Of a DNA stretch of 64,000 bases, positions 7,619-15,630 are shown in pieces (positions within the stretch are counted from its first letter, which is position 1; each line of letters starts with the position of its first letter). The position numbers and the translations under genes are program-made. The DNA is from Vibrio sp. Isolate34 (GTDB taxonomy: Bacteria; Pseudomonadota; Gammaproteobacteria; Enterobacterales; Vibrionaceae): NCBI RefSeq assembly GCF_022397915.1, contig NZ_JAKEUO010000013.1:460-64459 (forward strand), given 5' to 3'. The notes under the pieces were generated by a model. It had not been told where the DNA came from, searched no databases, and worked only from the letters and a program-made list of their open reading frames with translations.

Positions 7619-7867
7619 ATGCCAAAGTCAAACGCTAAAAATTCAGAAGCCAAACAACAAATTGAAGAAACTTATGAAAAAGCTGAAGAGGCTGCAGTAG
7701 AAGTTATCGAAAATGTGAAAGAGGCGGTCCATGAAACTCTCGAGGCCAGCTCTGAAAGTGTGAAGAACACGTCTGAGAAAGCGGAAAACATCATTAAAGA
7801 GCGTCCATTATTGAGTGTTGGCTGTGCGTTTCTCGCTGGTTGGGCTGTCTCGAAGTTAATCAAATAG
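7619..7867 (+). CDS. YqjD/ElaB-like DUF883 membrane-anchored protein
   Basis: An 82-residue protein. A long charged amphipathic helix (about 5-62) full of Glu/Ala/Lys is followed by ERPLLSVGCAFLAGWAVSKLIK, a C-terminal membrane anchor with the glycine pattern of the ElaB/YqjD/YgaM family. E. coli YqjD is reported to bind ribosomes at the inner membrane in stationary phase. Here it leads a unit with YqjE- and YqjK-like genes, as in E. coli, but from a sigma-54 promoter. Confidence 0.88.
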   Translation: MPKSNAKNSEAKQQIEETYEKAEEAAVEVIENVKEAVHETLEASSESVKNTSEKAENIIKERPLLSVGCAFLAGWAVSKLIK

Positions 7868-7902
7868 CCATATATCAACATCGCAATTGAGAGAGCACCG
7901 TT

Positions 7903-8391
7903 ATGCAGGTAAATAGTCAAAATGATCCAGTAAACTCTGCCAATGATAAATCGAGCGATCGTAAGGTGGATGATCTTAAACGTTCTGCTTCTGAGTTAAA
8001 TGGATTGTGGAAAGACTTAGCTATATTACAGACACATACCCAGCAATGGTCTCAATCGACTTTAGAACTTTTCTTATTGGAGTTTCGCAATAGTGTTGAT
8101 GCATTTAAAAAGCGTCTTGTGTTTCAGCTCCTCTTTGTTGCGTTGTTACCGCTGTTTCTTTTTAGTATCGCCGTCGGTGCTGGAGTCGTGATCTACTACT
8201 TCACTTTGAATCTGTTAGCGGGTTACGGCGCGTTTATATTCACACTCGGTTTGATTCTAATATGCTTGGTACTTCGTTCTGGTTACTTAAAGCAATTTAT
8301 AGGTTTTGAATGTACGAAAGAGCAATTGAAGGAGGGGTTACATGTCAGCACTCAAAAATCGACAAAGACAGATTCAAATGAAAAGACTTGA
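7903..8391 (+). CDS. YqjE-like (phage-holin superfamily III) membrane protein
   Basis: A 162-residue protein with a soluble helical N-terminus (1-70), two strong transmembrane helices (about 77-100 and 106-130) and a short cytoplasmic tail. Position after the YqjD-like gene and this layout match YqjE. The family function is unknown. Its 3' end overlaps the next gene by 50 nt, indicating coupled translation. Confidence 0.8.
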   Translation: MQVNSQNDPVNSANDKSSDRKVDDLKRSASELNGLWKDLAILQTHTQQWSQSTLELFLLEFRNSVDAFKKRLVFQLLFVALLPLFLFSIAVGAGVVIYYFTLNLLAGYGAFIFTLGLILICLVLRSGYLKQFIGFECTKEQLKEGLHVSTQKSTKTDSNEKT

Positions 8392-8590
8392 GGGGAGAAG
8401 TAGAGCTCGTCAAGTTGCACTTTGTATGGGACTTATTCGTCACAAAGGAAAAGAGTTTGTTCACAAGTACCCCTTGTATGCTCTTGGCATCACAGGCCTT
8501 GGTGTTGTAATTTTGAATCGAACTCATCGTTTTAAATCGTCTGTTTTTGGTTATAAACAGCTATCGCTAATACTTAATTTACTTAAGTAA
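8342..8590 (+). CDS. YqjK-like small protein
   Basis: An 82-residue basic protein (RNRQRQIQMKRLEGRSRARQ-type N-terminus) with one central hydrophobic segment (YPLYALGITGLGVVILN, about 43-59). Gene order and layout match YqjK. The ATG at 8342 is supported by GGAGGGG 5-10 nt upstream, inside the preceding coding region, so the 50-nt overlap looks genuine. Confidence 0.75.
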   Translation: MSALKNRQRQIQMKRLEGRSRARQVALCMGLIRHKGKEFVHKYPLYALGITGLGVVILNRTHRFKSSVFGYKQLSLILNLLK

Positions 8591-8690
8591 CCATCATTTT
8601 TAATTCAAGTTAGTGTTGGCTGACGGTATCGAGTGCCTGATTCAAATTGACGAAGCTTCAAAAACAAGACCTCCTACTCATAGGAATAAA

Positions 8691-9746
8691 ATGACATCAA
8701 AAAAATACAGTATTCTTAGACAACGAAGTGTGTTGCAAACTAGTTTTATGCTCCTTGCTGTTCTCATGATGTCTATTTTTACATTACATATCGCCAAGCC
8801 ATTTTTGTTGCCAATCATCTTTGGTGCTTTTATTTCTTTGCTATGTAGCCCTCTAGTTAACTACCTTACTCGCTTCGGTATCCCTCGAGTCATTAACGTA
8901 ATGGCTGTACTTATTGGTTTTATTGGCTTTGTTGTGATTAGTTTGAATATGTTGAGTGAGCCCGCTCAGCAATGGTGGTCAAAATTACCAATGTTGGTTG
9001 AGAATGTATCTAATGAAGTGAGTGAGGTTACTCAAAACAGTCGCTTAACTGACGCCACCGGGTTCTCTATGAGTAGTACTGTTACCAATGATGGGCTTAC
9101 CAATAATACGGCTTTTTCCATTATAGAATCAGTGCTTACGACAACACCAACCATTGTTACTCAGTTGTTGGTTGCGTTTCTTATGGCGTATTTCATGATG
9201 AATTACGGTCGAAAAATTTATTCTCAAAGCTTATCTCTTTTTGAATGCTTTTCAGATAAGCGTAGGGCAGTTGAATTGGTTAAAGTTGTTCAAAAGGATT
9301 TGTCTCGTTACATAGGAGCCATCACCATCATTAATGTTTGCTTAGGACTCACTGTTGGCTTTGCTTTTTATATTACGGGATTGCAAGACCCTTTCCTTTG
9401 GGGCGCTTTTGCAGGCCTAATGAATTTTATCCCCTATCTTGGCCCGATGGTTTCAGTTACGTGCTTTGCTTTAGTCTCTTTTATACAGTTTGAGTCGTTT
9501 AGCTATGCATTGACGGTTGCTGCGATCTTCCTGGCGATTAATTTGATAGAAAGCCAATTGGTTACTCCTACATTACTGGGGAAAAGGTTTAGTCTCAATC
9601 CGCTGATTTTATTTGTATGGCTTGTGTTTTGGGGTTGGCTATGGGGCTCTATGGGAATGCTAGTAGGTGTTCCATTACTTGTCTGTGTGAATGTACTTTT
9701 TGAACAGTTAAGACATCCAAGGTTGAATGCTCATAAAGGTCAGTAG
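8691..9746 (+). CDS. AI-2E transporter (PerM/TqsA) family permease
   Basis: A 351-residue protein if the ATG at 8691 (AGGAATAAA just upstream, MTSKKYSIL) is used; an in-frame TTG at 8613 would add 26 residues without membrane or domain content. It has eight hydrophobic segments, paired at the N-terminus (about 20-65), a long soluble loop (about 75-150) and a C-terminal block with GAFAGLMNFIPYLGP and NPLILFVWLVFWGWLWGSMG, hallmarks of the family. Members have been linked to AI-2 export or Na+/H+ exchange; the substrate here is unknown. It is last in the yqjDEK-like unit. Confidence 0.88.
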   Translation: MTSKKYSILRQRSVLQTSFMLLAVLMMSIFTLHIAKPFLLPIIFGAFISLLCSPLVNYLTRFGIPRVINVMAVLIGFIGFVVISLNMLSEPAQQWWSKLPMLVENVSNEVSEVTQNSRLTDATGFSMSSTVTNDGLTNNTAFSIIESVLTTTPTIVTQLLVAFLMAYFMMNYGRKIYSQSLSLFECFSDKRRAVELVKVVQKDLSRYIGAITIINVCLGLTVGFAFYITGLQDPFLWGAFAGLMNFIPYLGPMVSVTCFALVSFIQFESFSYALTVAAIFLAINLIESQLVTPTLLGKRFSLNPLILFVWLVFWGWLWGSMGMLVGVPLLVCVNVLFEQLRHPRLNAHKGQ

Positions 9747-9770
9747 AGTAGAAGTCAGTCAGCGTTACAT

Positions 9771-9899
9771 ATGAAAATAGAGCAGAAGGTCGCTGTGGAG
9801 AGCAATAAAGCTTCGCGTTTTGTCATTGGATTTTCCAATCATGATGACGTTGGAGCTACATCAGTTCGAAAAAATTATCGTGAGTTTGTTTCTATCTAA
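9771..9899 (+). CDS. Possible small protein of 42 residues
   Basis: A short ORF (MKIEQKVAVESNK... ending EFVSI) in the 270-bp spacer between the permease and the acetyltransferase. It has no clear ribosome site (only AGCGTTACAT upstream), no membrane segment and no recognised family. It may be a chance ORF. Confidence 0.2.
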   Translation: MKIEQKVAVESNKASRFVIGFSNHDDVGATSVRKNYREFVSI

Positions 9900-9965
9900 G
9901 TGTAGCTAAATTACGAATTTTGATAGGGGGAAGGGCATTATCGTTATTAAAAAATCAGATAGAAG

Positions 9966-9996
9966 AAAAGCCACAGCGTTCTCTGTGGCCTTATTT
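9966..9996. terminator. Bidirectional terminator
   Basis: GCCACAG (9970-9976) pairs with CTGTGGC (9983-9989) across a 6-nt loop, with AGAAAA on the left and TTATTTCTTT on the right. It sits between the plus-strand permease unit and the end of the minus-strand acetyltransferase (stop at 10018). Confidence 0.75.
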
Positions 9997-10017
9997 CTTT
10001 GCTCCGAGAGCAGTTAG

Positions 10018-10596
10018 CTATCGTATTTGCTCAGTATTTAAATGACGAATCAACTTCGCTGGCGTACCACCGTATAGACAGTCTGGTGGTACGTCGCTGT
10101 TGACTACGGAGTTAGCTGCGATAACCGAACGAGCCCCAATCGTCACGCCTTGATTGATAACAGAATTACCGCCAACCCACACATCATTTTCGATTGTTAT
10201 TGGTAAACAGAAGGTTTCCCATTTACGACGACTTAGATGGTCTAGAGAGTGAGAAGCCGTATAAAACTGAACACTTGGCCCCACCAAAACATTGTTACCA
10301 ATCTTGATGTTCGCGCCATCAAGCATCACCACGTTCATATTGATGAAGGTGTTGTCACCGATCTCAATGGTTTTACCAAACTCACAATGGAAAGGAGGAC
10401 GTACAACACTGCTGCCGATTTTGCCAAATAGATTGGTTTGAAGGCTCGGCTGTTGAGTGTCGTCGGAACATTGATTGAAATCTGTCAGAGCTTTACTTGC
10501 ATGAGTGCGCATTTGGTCTATCTCATGGTCTGCGCCATCAAAAATTTCGCCAGATAGCATCTTTTCTAGTTCAGTTTTATCGTTTGTATTACTCAT
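10018..10596 (-). CDS. Hexapeptide-repeat O-acetyltransferase (maltose/galactoside acetyltransferase family)
   Basis: A 192-residue LacA/Maa-type enzyme. It has an N-terminal substrate-binding region beginning KMLSGEIFDGADHEID, then left-handed beta-helix hexapeptide repeats (IEIGDNTFINMNVVML, IKIGNNVLVGPSV), the catalytic-His-type segment YTASHSLD and the C-terminal GGTPAKLIR. It should move an acetyl group from acetyl-CoA to a sugar hydroxyl. It is monocistronic on the minus strand. A second member of the family occurs at 28632. Confidence 0.9.
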   Translation of the reverse strand: MSNTNDKTELEKMLSGEIFDGADHEIDQMRTHASKALTDFNQCSDDTQQPSLQTNLFGKIGSSVVRPPFHCEFGKTIEIGDNTFINMNVVMLDGANIKIGNNVLVGPSVQFYTASHSLDHLSRRKWETFCLPITIENDVWVGGNSVINQGVTIGARSVIAANSVVNSDVPPDCLYGGTPAKLIRHLNTEQIR

Positions 10597-10661
10597 GCTT
10601 GCCCACTTTCTGAGAGTCTCGGTCTAAATGACGAATACTGCAAGAATAACGATTTTTGGAC

Positions 10662-10702
10662 ATAAAAAAAGAGAAAAGCCTCAGCCTTTCTCTTCCTATT
10701 TT
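10662..10702 (-). terminator. Terminator of the adenosine deaminase gene
   Basis: On the minus strand an AGAGAAA arm and its partner TTTCTCT enclose a GC-rich centre (GGCTGAGGC) and are followed by a run of seven T. The stem is imperfect. It lies downstream of the adenosine deaminase stop. Confidence 0.6.
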
Positions 10703-10763
10703 TTGCTTTAAGCACTAATGCTAAGCGAACCCAGCTATTCAGCAAAAGGCGTGCTTTGCCAAA

Positions 10764-11762
10764 TTAGATTTGCTCAACAAAACCCATTAGGTGCTGTCTC
10801 ACTTCGTCTGAAGCAAATGCGCTCTCTACAGAGTATTTGTAGATTTCTGCGTAATCTTCTTTTGTTAGGCCGAATGTTTCACACACACGCTTCACTTCGT
10901 TAGTCATGGTTGTGTTCGACACAGTGCGGTTGTCTGTGTTGATTGTTACAACGATACCGTCTTTTTTGAATTCAGCAATTGGGTGGTCGCTGAATTGGTG
11001 AATACATTTAGTTTGAACGTTACTTGTTGGGCAAGTCTCTAGTGCAACCTGCTTCTCTTTAACGATGTTGTACGCATCTTCGTTGCCTTGGATGTGAACA
11101 CCGTGGCCGATACGCTCAGCGTCTAGCATAGTGACTGCATCGTAAACGTTCTGACCATGCCATTGCTCACCAGCGTGAACTGTCACTCGGTAGCCTTGTT
11201 CGATAGCGTATTGCGTGTATTCAGGGAATTCAGCACAGAAGCCTGGCTTTTCACCGCCTGCAATATCAAACGCAACCACACCTTTACCAAGGTAAGGTTT
11301 ACCTGCGTCGATTACGTCTTTGATAGAGTCTTTAGGGAACATACGCAGTACAGACATGATGTAGTTGCCCTTGATGTCGTATTTCTCTTCAGCACGCTTC
11401 ATGCCTTTTACTGCGCTTGCAATGATCGTATCAAGAGACAGACCTTTGTTTACGTGCAGGATTGGTGCAAAGCGAACTTCTAGGTACTTAACGTTTTCTA
11501 GCGCTGCGTCTTCGTAAAGCTCAAAAGAGATACGTTCAATTGCTTCTTCAGTCTGCATTACTTGCAGTGGCAGGCTGAAACAAGCTAGGTACTCATCTAG
11601 GTTTTTGCAATCTTCTGGCACAGTTAGAGATTGAACAACCGCATCGCGATCTTCAGGCAGTTCGATATTGTACTGTTTTGCTAGGTCAATAATCGTATCT
11701 GGGCGAACACTTCCGTCTAGGTGGCAGTGTAAATCAATCTTTGGTAGTGCTAGAAAATCCAT
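10764..11762 (-). CDS. add: Adenosine deaminase
   Basis: A 332-residue metal-dependent deaminase converting adenosine to inosine. It shows the family signatures: HCHLDGS near the N-terminus (H12, H14 metal ligands), TVHAGEQ (metal ligand His), [15 protein letters not shown] and [10 protein letters not shown] (catalytic Asp). Length matches bacterial Add. It lies divergent to a LysR regulator across a 120-bp spacer, so that regulator may control it. Confidence 0.95.
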   Translation of the reverse strand: MDFLALPKIDLHCHLDGSVRPDTIIDLAKQYNIELPEDRDAVVQSLTVPEDCKNLDEYLACFSLPLQVMQTEEAIERISFELYEDAALENVKYLEVRFAPILHVNKGLSLDTIIASAVKGMKRAEEKYDIKGNYIMSVLRMFPKDSIKDVIDAGKPYLGKGVVAFDIAGGEKPGFCAEFPEYTQYAIEQGYRVTVHAGEQWHGQNVYDAVTMLDAERIGHGVHIQGNEDAYNIVKEKQVALETCPTSNVQTKCIHQFSDHPIAEFKKDGIVVTINTDNRTVSNTTMTNEVKRVCETFGLTKEDYAEIYKYSVESAFASDEVRQHLMGFVEQI

Positions 11763-11882
11763 GAGTATTCCTTAATTCTATTATTCTTTGAGCGTGTTAA
11801 CTCACATGCGCTAAATTTACCAAGACCATGATATGATTTAAAGTGACAATTAATCATCATTAACCTGAATTTAGGGAATATC

Positions 11883-12818
11883 ATGGTAGATGTTAAAAGC
11901 TTGCTTAAATGCGATATGAATTTGCTGCTTTGCTTACACGTTCTGATTGAAGAGCGAAGCGTGAGTAAAACGGCAGAACGACTCTTTTTGAGCCAGTCTG
12001 CGGTAAGTAAACAGCTCACCAAACTCAGAGCTTTGTTTGATGATCCGCTGTTTGAGCGCGAATCCAAAGGGCTATTCCCAACCCCGAAAGCCACCTCTTT
12101 AGCGCCTAAGATTCATCAGATTCTTCTGCAAATTGAACAGCTAACCGTGCCGGATATCTTTGAGCCGAAAGACAGCGAACGCACTTTTAATATCGATCTT
12201 GTTGAAACCGCTTATACCGCGATTTACCCTAAATTTATGCCTAACGCGTTGGCAGGTGCACCAAAAATTACGGTAAACAGCACAACTTGGAGTAGCGAAA
12301 CCTTTAAGCGCTTACTAAAGCGGGAGGTCGATTTTGGGATAGGGATTTTTGAGCTCGACGAAAGGGCGAGTACCCACATTCAAAACATCCCTGCCGAGCT
12401 AAACCATGTCGAGTTGCTGCAAGATTACTCTGTGTGTTTGATGCGTAATGATCACCCAGTGCTTCAAGAAGAGTGGAACCTGCAAGCCTTCCTTAAATAC
12501 CGTCATATTCAGTTAGTCACGGGTGGCATTGGCGACTGGCTGCTACTGGAAATCTTGCAATCCAAACAGCTTCAAATTAACAAAGCCGCCAACGTGTCGG
12601 ACATCACCAGCGCAGTAAAGCTGTGTAAGCAGAGCGACTTGCTAATGTGTTACCCATATAACTCGGTACGAGATTACATTGATAGCGGTGAGTTAGTGAT
12701 GAAGCCTGTTCCGGTCGATTTGGTGCCAGGAGGCTTGTTCTTGCTTTGGCACAAGTATTTCGATTCAGAGCCGAGCCACAAATGGTTACGTGATTTGATC
12801 ATCGAACAGACTCGATAG
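11883..12818 (+). CDS. LysR-family transcriptional regulator
   Basis: A 311-residue LysR protein: N-terminal winged helix (about 10-70, RSVSKTAERLFLSQSAVSKQLTKLR) and a substrate-binding domain to the end, closing with LFLLWHKYFDSEPSHKWLRD. It belongs to the branch with the C-terminal WHK...HKWLR signature, shared with the decayed tail at 23810. It is divergent from adenosine deaminase, and the shared 120-bp spacer is the likely operator region. The effector is unknown. Confidence 0.9.
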   Translation: MVDVKSLLKCDMNLLLCLHVLIEERSVSKTAERLFLSQSAVSKQLTKLRALFDDPLFERESKGLFPTPKATSLAPKIHQILLQIEQLTVPDIFEPKDSERTFNIDLVETAYTAIYPKFMPNALAGAPKITVNSTTWSSETFKRLLKREVDFGIGIFELDERASTHIQNIPAELNHVELLQDYSVCLMRNDHPVLQEEWNLQAFLKYRHIQLVTGGIGDWLLLEILQSKQLQINKAANVSDITSAVKLCKQSDLLMCYPYNSVRDYIDSGELVMKPVPVDLVPGGLFLLWHKYFDSEPSHKWLRDLIIEQTR

Positions 12819-12881
12819 CTGAGATGTTTCAATGACAATGCGATCGGCGAACAACTGAGCCCACTTAATCTCACTAAACAA

Positions 12882-12908
12882 AACCAGAACCCATGTTCTG
12901 GTTTTTTT
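12882..12908. terminator. Intrinsic terminator after the LysR gene
   Basis: AACCAGAAC (12882-12890) pairs with GTTCTGGTT (12895-12903) with a 4-nt loop and is followed by T5GT. It lies between converging LysR and AraC genes. Confidence 0.88.
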
Positions 12909-12951
12909 GTATCCGTGAACAGCCAAAATGTCGGTAAATCTTAAACAACAA

Positions 12952-13725
12952 TCACACCCCCAACTTGGTAAAAGCCAGTGGTGTTTGTCCGGTTTGTTGC
13001 TTGAAAAAGGCAATAAATGCGCTGTTGGATGAAAACTCTAACTGGTGCGCCACATCGCCGACTTGTCGGTTCTCTGATAGCAGTTCAATCGCTTTAAACA
13101 AGCGCCACTGTTGTCGCCACTCTTGATAGGTCATGCCTGTTTCAGCTTTGAATAATCGGGTAATCGTTTTGGTGCTTGCGCCAGCTGAGTTCGCTAATGT
13201 CGATAATGCAGGGGCGAGAAAAGGGGCGGTTCGAACTTGTTTACAAAAGCTTTTAAAGCGGCAATCTGTCGGTAGCGGCAAGATGAACGAATGCTGATTG
13301 GCGCTGTAAAACTCTTCCCAGAATAGGTTGGCGGTGTTGGTGGTTTGCTCCGGTGCGATGTTCCAATCCCAAAAGGCCATCTTATTGATCAGCGCCTTCA
13401 AAAGCTCGTTCACTTCCACAATCTCAATGGCCTCTGGGCAGGTGTAAATACTGCTATCGAAATAGAGCGAGCGATAGGCGACTACATTGGTCATTTGCGC
13501 TCGGTGCTTGGTATAGGGCGGGATCCACACGGCTTTGGTCGGCGGTAAAATGCAAAGGGCGTTTTCTAAGGTCAAGGTGATACAGCCTTGCGGAGCATAA
13601 AGAAGTTGCCCCTTAACGTGGTGATGTATGCCCGAGTCATGTTTGCCTAGCTCTGCGGCAATGCCAATGACAGGCGCGGGTAAGCTGTCTGCATCAAACT
13701 CGATAGTCTCACTAATTAATGCCAT
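12952..13725 (-). CDS. AraC-family transcriptional regulator (cupin type)
   Basis: I take the ATG at 13725 (MALISETIEF, 257 residues) with GGGACAA upstream. A start at 13806 would add 27 residues of low-quality sequence and leave no promoter room for the divergent MFS gene. The N-terminal cupin region (about 15-90) has SGIHHHVKGQLLYAPQG and AVWIPPYTKHRAQM. The C-terminal region (about 160-257) has two helix-turn-helices (NSAGASTKTITRLFKAETGM, VGDVAHQLEFSSNSAFIAFFKQ). It is divergent from the MFS transporter, which it probably regulates. Confidence 0.9.
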   Translation of the reverse strand: MALISETIEFDADSLPAPVIGIAAELGKHDSGIHHHVKGQLLYAPQGCITLTLENALCILPPTKAVWIPPYTKHRAQMTNVVAYRSLYFDSSIYTCPEAIEIVEVNELLKALINKMAFWDWNIAPEQTTNTANLFWEEFYSANQHSFILPLPTDCRFKSFCKQVRTAPFLAPALSTLANSAGASTKTITRLFKAETGMTYQEWRQQWRLFKAIELLSENRQVGDVAHQLEFSSNSAFIAFFKQQTGQTPLAFTKLGV

Positions 13726-13819
13726 TTGTCCCAATCTTGTTGTTTTTGGTTTTAATGTTGTTAACGAGCCAAGGTTAGTTTCCTCTAGACTTCGCGTCAA
13801 GTTCACTGGTCTTGGAAAA

Positions 13820-14944
13820 ATGATGAAAACAAAACCTTCTTTATGGCAAATGGTGCTGCTGTTGATGTTCCCTCAAATCGCAGAAACCATCTATAGCCCG
13901 ACTCTGGATTCAATATCGAAATCCTTTGATGTCAGTTACACACAAGCGGCACAAACCCTCTCTATCTACTTCTCTGCATTTGCGGTGGGTGTGGTGGTAT
14001 GGGGCGTGTTAGCGGATAAATGGGGACGTCGCCCCACTATGTTATTGGGGATGGGGTTATTTGCTTGTTCAGCACTCATTGCCATGCAAACCGACAGTTT
14101 TACGTGGTTGATGATAGCAAGAGCGATGGGCGCTTTCGGACTTGCTGTTGGCTCTGTCGTCACCCAAACCATGCTTCGAGATGCTTTTAGTGGCACAGAG
14201 CTAGCCAAGGTATTTGGTTACATGGGTATGGGGCTGTCGATTAGCCCAATCATCGGGTTGCTACTTGGTGGTCAATTAAGCCAAGCAGGCGGGCATCAAT
14301 ATGTGTTTATTGCCCTATTTATTATGGTATTAGCGTTGCTGGTACATAGCTTATGGTCGCTGCCTGAAACACAGCAATCTAGGCAGCCGTTGCAATTAAA
14401 ATCGCTCAGTATTCACATGATTAAAGACGGCGGTATTTGGGTATCGGCACTGCTTGTCGCGTCGTTCAACATTGCGTTGTTTTCGTATTACCAACTGGGT
14501 TCATTCACCTTCTTACAGCTTGGATTCAGCATCGAGCAGTTTGGTTATAGTGGCGTGGTGCTTGGATTCGGAACCTTGTTGGGAAGCTTGGTTAACAAAG
14601 CACTATTGAAACGACAAGTGTCATCTATCTCTTTGATTGCCTTAGCGGCAGGGCTTCAAACATTAGGTGCGGTGGGTGTGTGTTTTTCACAACACACGAT
14701 CTGGTTCTTGCTTCCGATGATGTTGGTGGTTATGGCGTTTGGCATTGCGATTCCTAATGTATTGAGCCGAGCGTTGGTACGTTACCAATCTCAAGCAGGA
14801 AGTGCAGGCGCACTGTTTGGTTTGATGTATTACACCTTGATTGGTTCAGGGCTTGCTTTAGCAGGAATGATCCAAGATCTAGGTGTGGTGTTAGTACTTT
14901 GTGGCGCGTTATCTGTGTTGGTGACGATACGTGGTCGAATCTAG
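13820..14944 (+). CDS. MFS drug-efflux transporter (Bcr/CflA-like)
   Basis: The start is placed at 13820 (MMKTKPSLWQ, 374 residues), directly before the first membrane helix. The longer frame from 13628 is antisense to the AraC gene. It has twelve hydrophobic segments, with the MFS loop motif WGVLADKWGRRPT after helix 2 and a helix-5 motif (GMGLSISPIIGLLLGG). Substrate is unknown; AraC-regulated MFS pumps of this type often export drugs. It is followed by a strong terminator at 14974. Confidence 0.88.
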   Translation: MMKTKPSLWQMVLLLMFPQIAETIYSPTLDSISKSFDVSYTQAAQTLSIYFSAFAVGVVVWGVLADKWGRRPTMLLGMGLFACSALIAMQTDSFTWLMIARAMGAFGLAVGSVVTQTMLRDAFSGTELAKVFGYMGMGLSISPIIGLLLGGQLSQAGGHQYVFIALFIMVLALLVHSLWSLPETQQSRQPLQLKSLSIHMIKDGGIWVSALLVASFNIALFSYYQLGSFTFLQLGFSIEQFGYSGVVLGFGTLLGSLVNKALLKRQVSSISLIALAAGLQTLGAVGVCFSQHTIWFLLPMMLVVMAFGIAIPNVLSRALVRYQSQAGSAGALFGLMYYTLIGSGLALAGMIQDLGVVLVLCGALSVLVTIRGRI

Positions 14945-14973
14945 CTTAAACGGTAAACCTCTCATCTATATCG

Positions 14974-15012
14974 ATAAATTCCGCATTCTATTTGGTGCGG
15001 AATTTATCATTT
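14974..15012 (+). terminator. Intrinsic terminator after the MFS gene
   Basis: ATAAATTCCGCA (14974-14985) pairs perfectly with TGCGGAATTTAT (14996-15007) across a 10-nt loop and is followed by CATTTTATT. Confidence 0.75.
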
Positions 15013-15034
15013 TATTGATTCGTAAATTAGGATG

Positions 15035-15086
15035 TTGACATGGGTAGAGTGATCGTTCTACTCTGTAGGTAGAACAATCATTCTAC
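15035..15086 (+). promoter_or_regulatory. Promoter with paired palindromic operators (TetR)
   Basis: Two 18-bp palindromes, GTAGAGTGATCGTTCTAC (15044-15061) and GTAGAACAATCATTCTAC (15069-15086), lie 25 bp apart and share GTAGA...TTCTAC arms. The first sits between a TTGACA -35 (15035-15040) and a TACTCT -10 (15059-15064). Binding of the downstream TetR protein here would block its own promoter and that of the co-transcribed oxidoreductase. Autoregulation is inferred from position. Confidence 0.75.
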
Positions 15087-15111
15087 CTGTGTCGGGTATT
15101 GAGAGAGCACT

Positions 15112-15630
15112 ATGTTGAGAGAACAGATTGCAGCAAGCCTTGAAGTAGCGTTCAGCCAACAAGGTTTTGCGGAACCGAGCGTTGCGCAGTTGAAAACGGC
15201 GTGTAATGTCAGCCTAAGAACCCTGTATAAACACTTTCCTTCAAAAGAAGCGATGATTGTTGGTGCATTGGAATACCGACATCAACGCTATCTCGATTTC
15301 TTACTGGAGGCGTCGCCAGGGGCTGGTTTGGAATCTGTCACTCATATTTTCAACAAGCTCCAACAATGGTTGGAAGAGTATGCGCCGCATGGGTGCATGT
15401 CGATGAATGCGATTGCTGCGTTCCCAGATAATGAGCTTATCAACCAAGCGGTTACGCAACATAAAGAACAAGTTCGTTTGCTTATAGGCAAGCAAAGCCT
15501 GCGAGATGATCTCGCGACACCACTGTTTTTACTTCATGAAGGCGTATCAAGCGCGTGGCCGGTCTTAGGCGAAGAAGCGGTGGCATCAGCACAGAATATG
15601 GTTACAAAATTACTCGAGGAAACACGATGA
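15112..15630 (+). CDS. TetR-family transcriptional repressor
   Basis: A 172-residue protein with an N-terminal TetR helix-turn-helix (about 8-55, PSVAQLKTACNVSLRTLYKHFPSKEAMI) and a helical effector domain. It lies just downstream of two palindromic operators and overlaps the oxidoreductase gene by 4 nt (ATGA), so they form one operon. It probably senses the substrate of that enzyme, perhaps a quinone or electrophile. Confidence 0.9.
   Translation: MLREQIAASLEVAFSQQGFAEPSVAQLKTACNVSLRTLYKHFPSKEAMIVGALEYRHQRYLDFLLEASPGAGLESVTHIFNKLQQWLEEYAPHGCMSMNAIAAFPDNELINQAVTQHKEQVRLLIGKQSLRDDLATPLFLLHEGVSSAWPVLGEEAVASAQNMVTKLLEETR

Noticed and set aside
8613-8690. A 26-codon extension of the AI-2E permease from a TTG
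   Set aside because: The ATG at 8691 has a better ribosome site (AGGAATAAA), and the extension has no membrane or family content.
13628-13819. A 64-codon N-terminal extension of the MFS transporter
   Set aside because: It is antisense to the AraC gene, has no membrane segments and no ribosome site; the ATG at 13820 sits right at the first helix.
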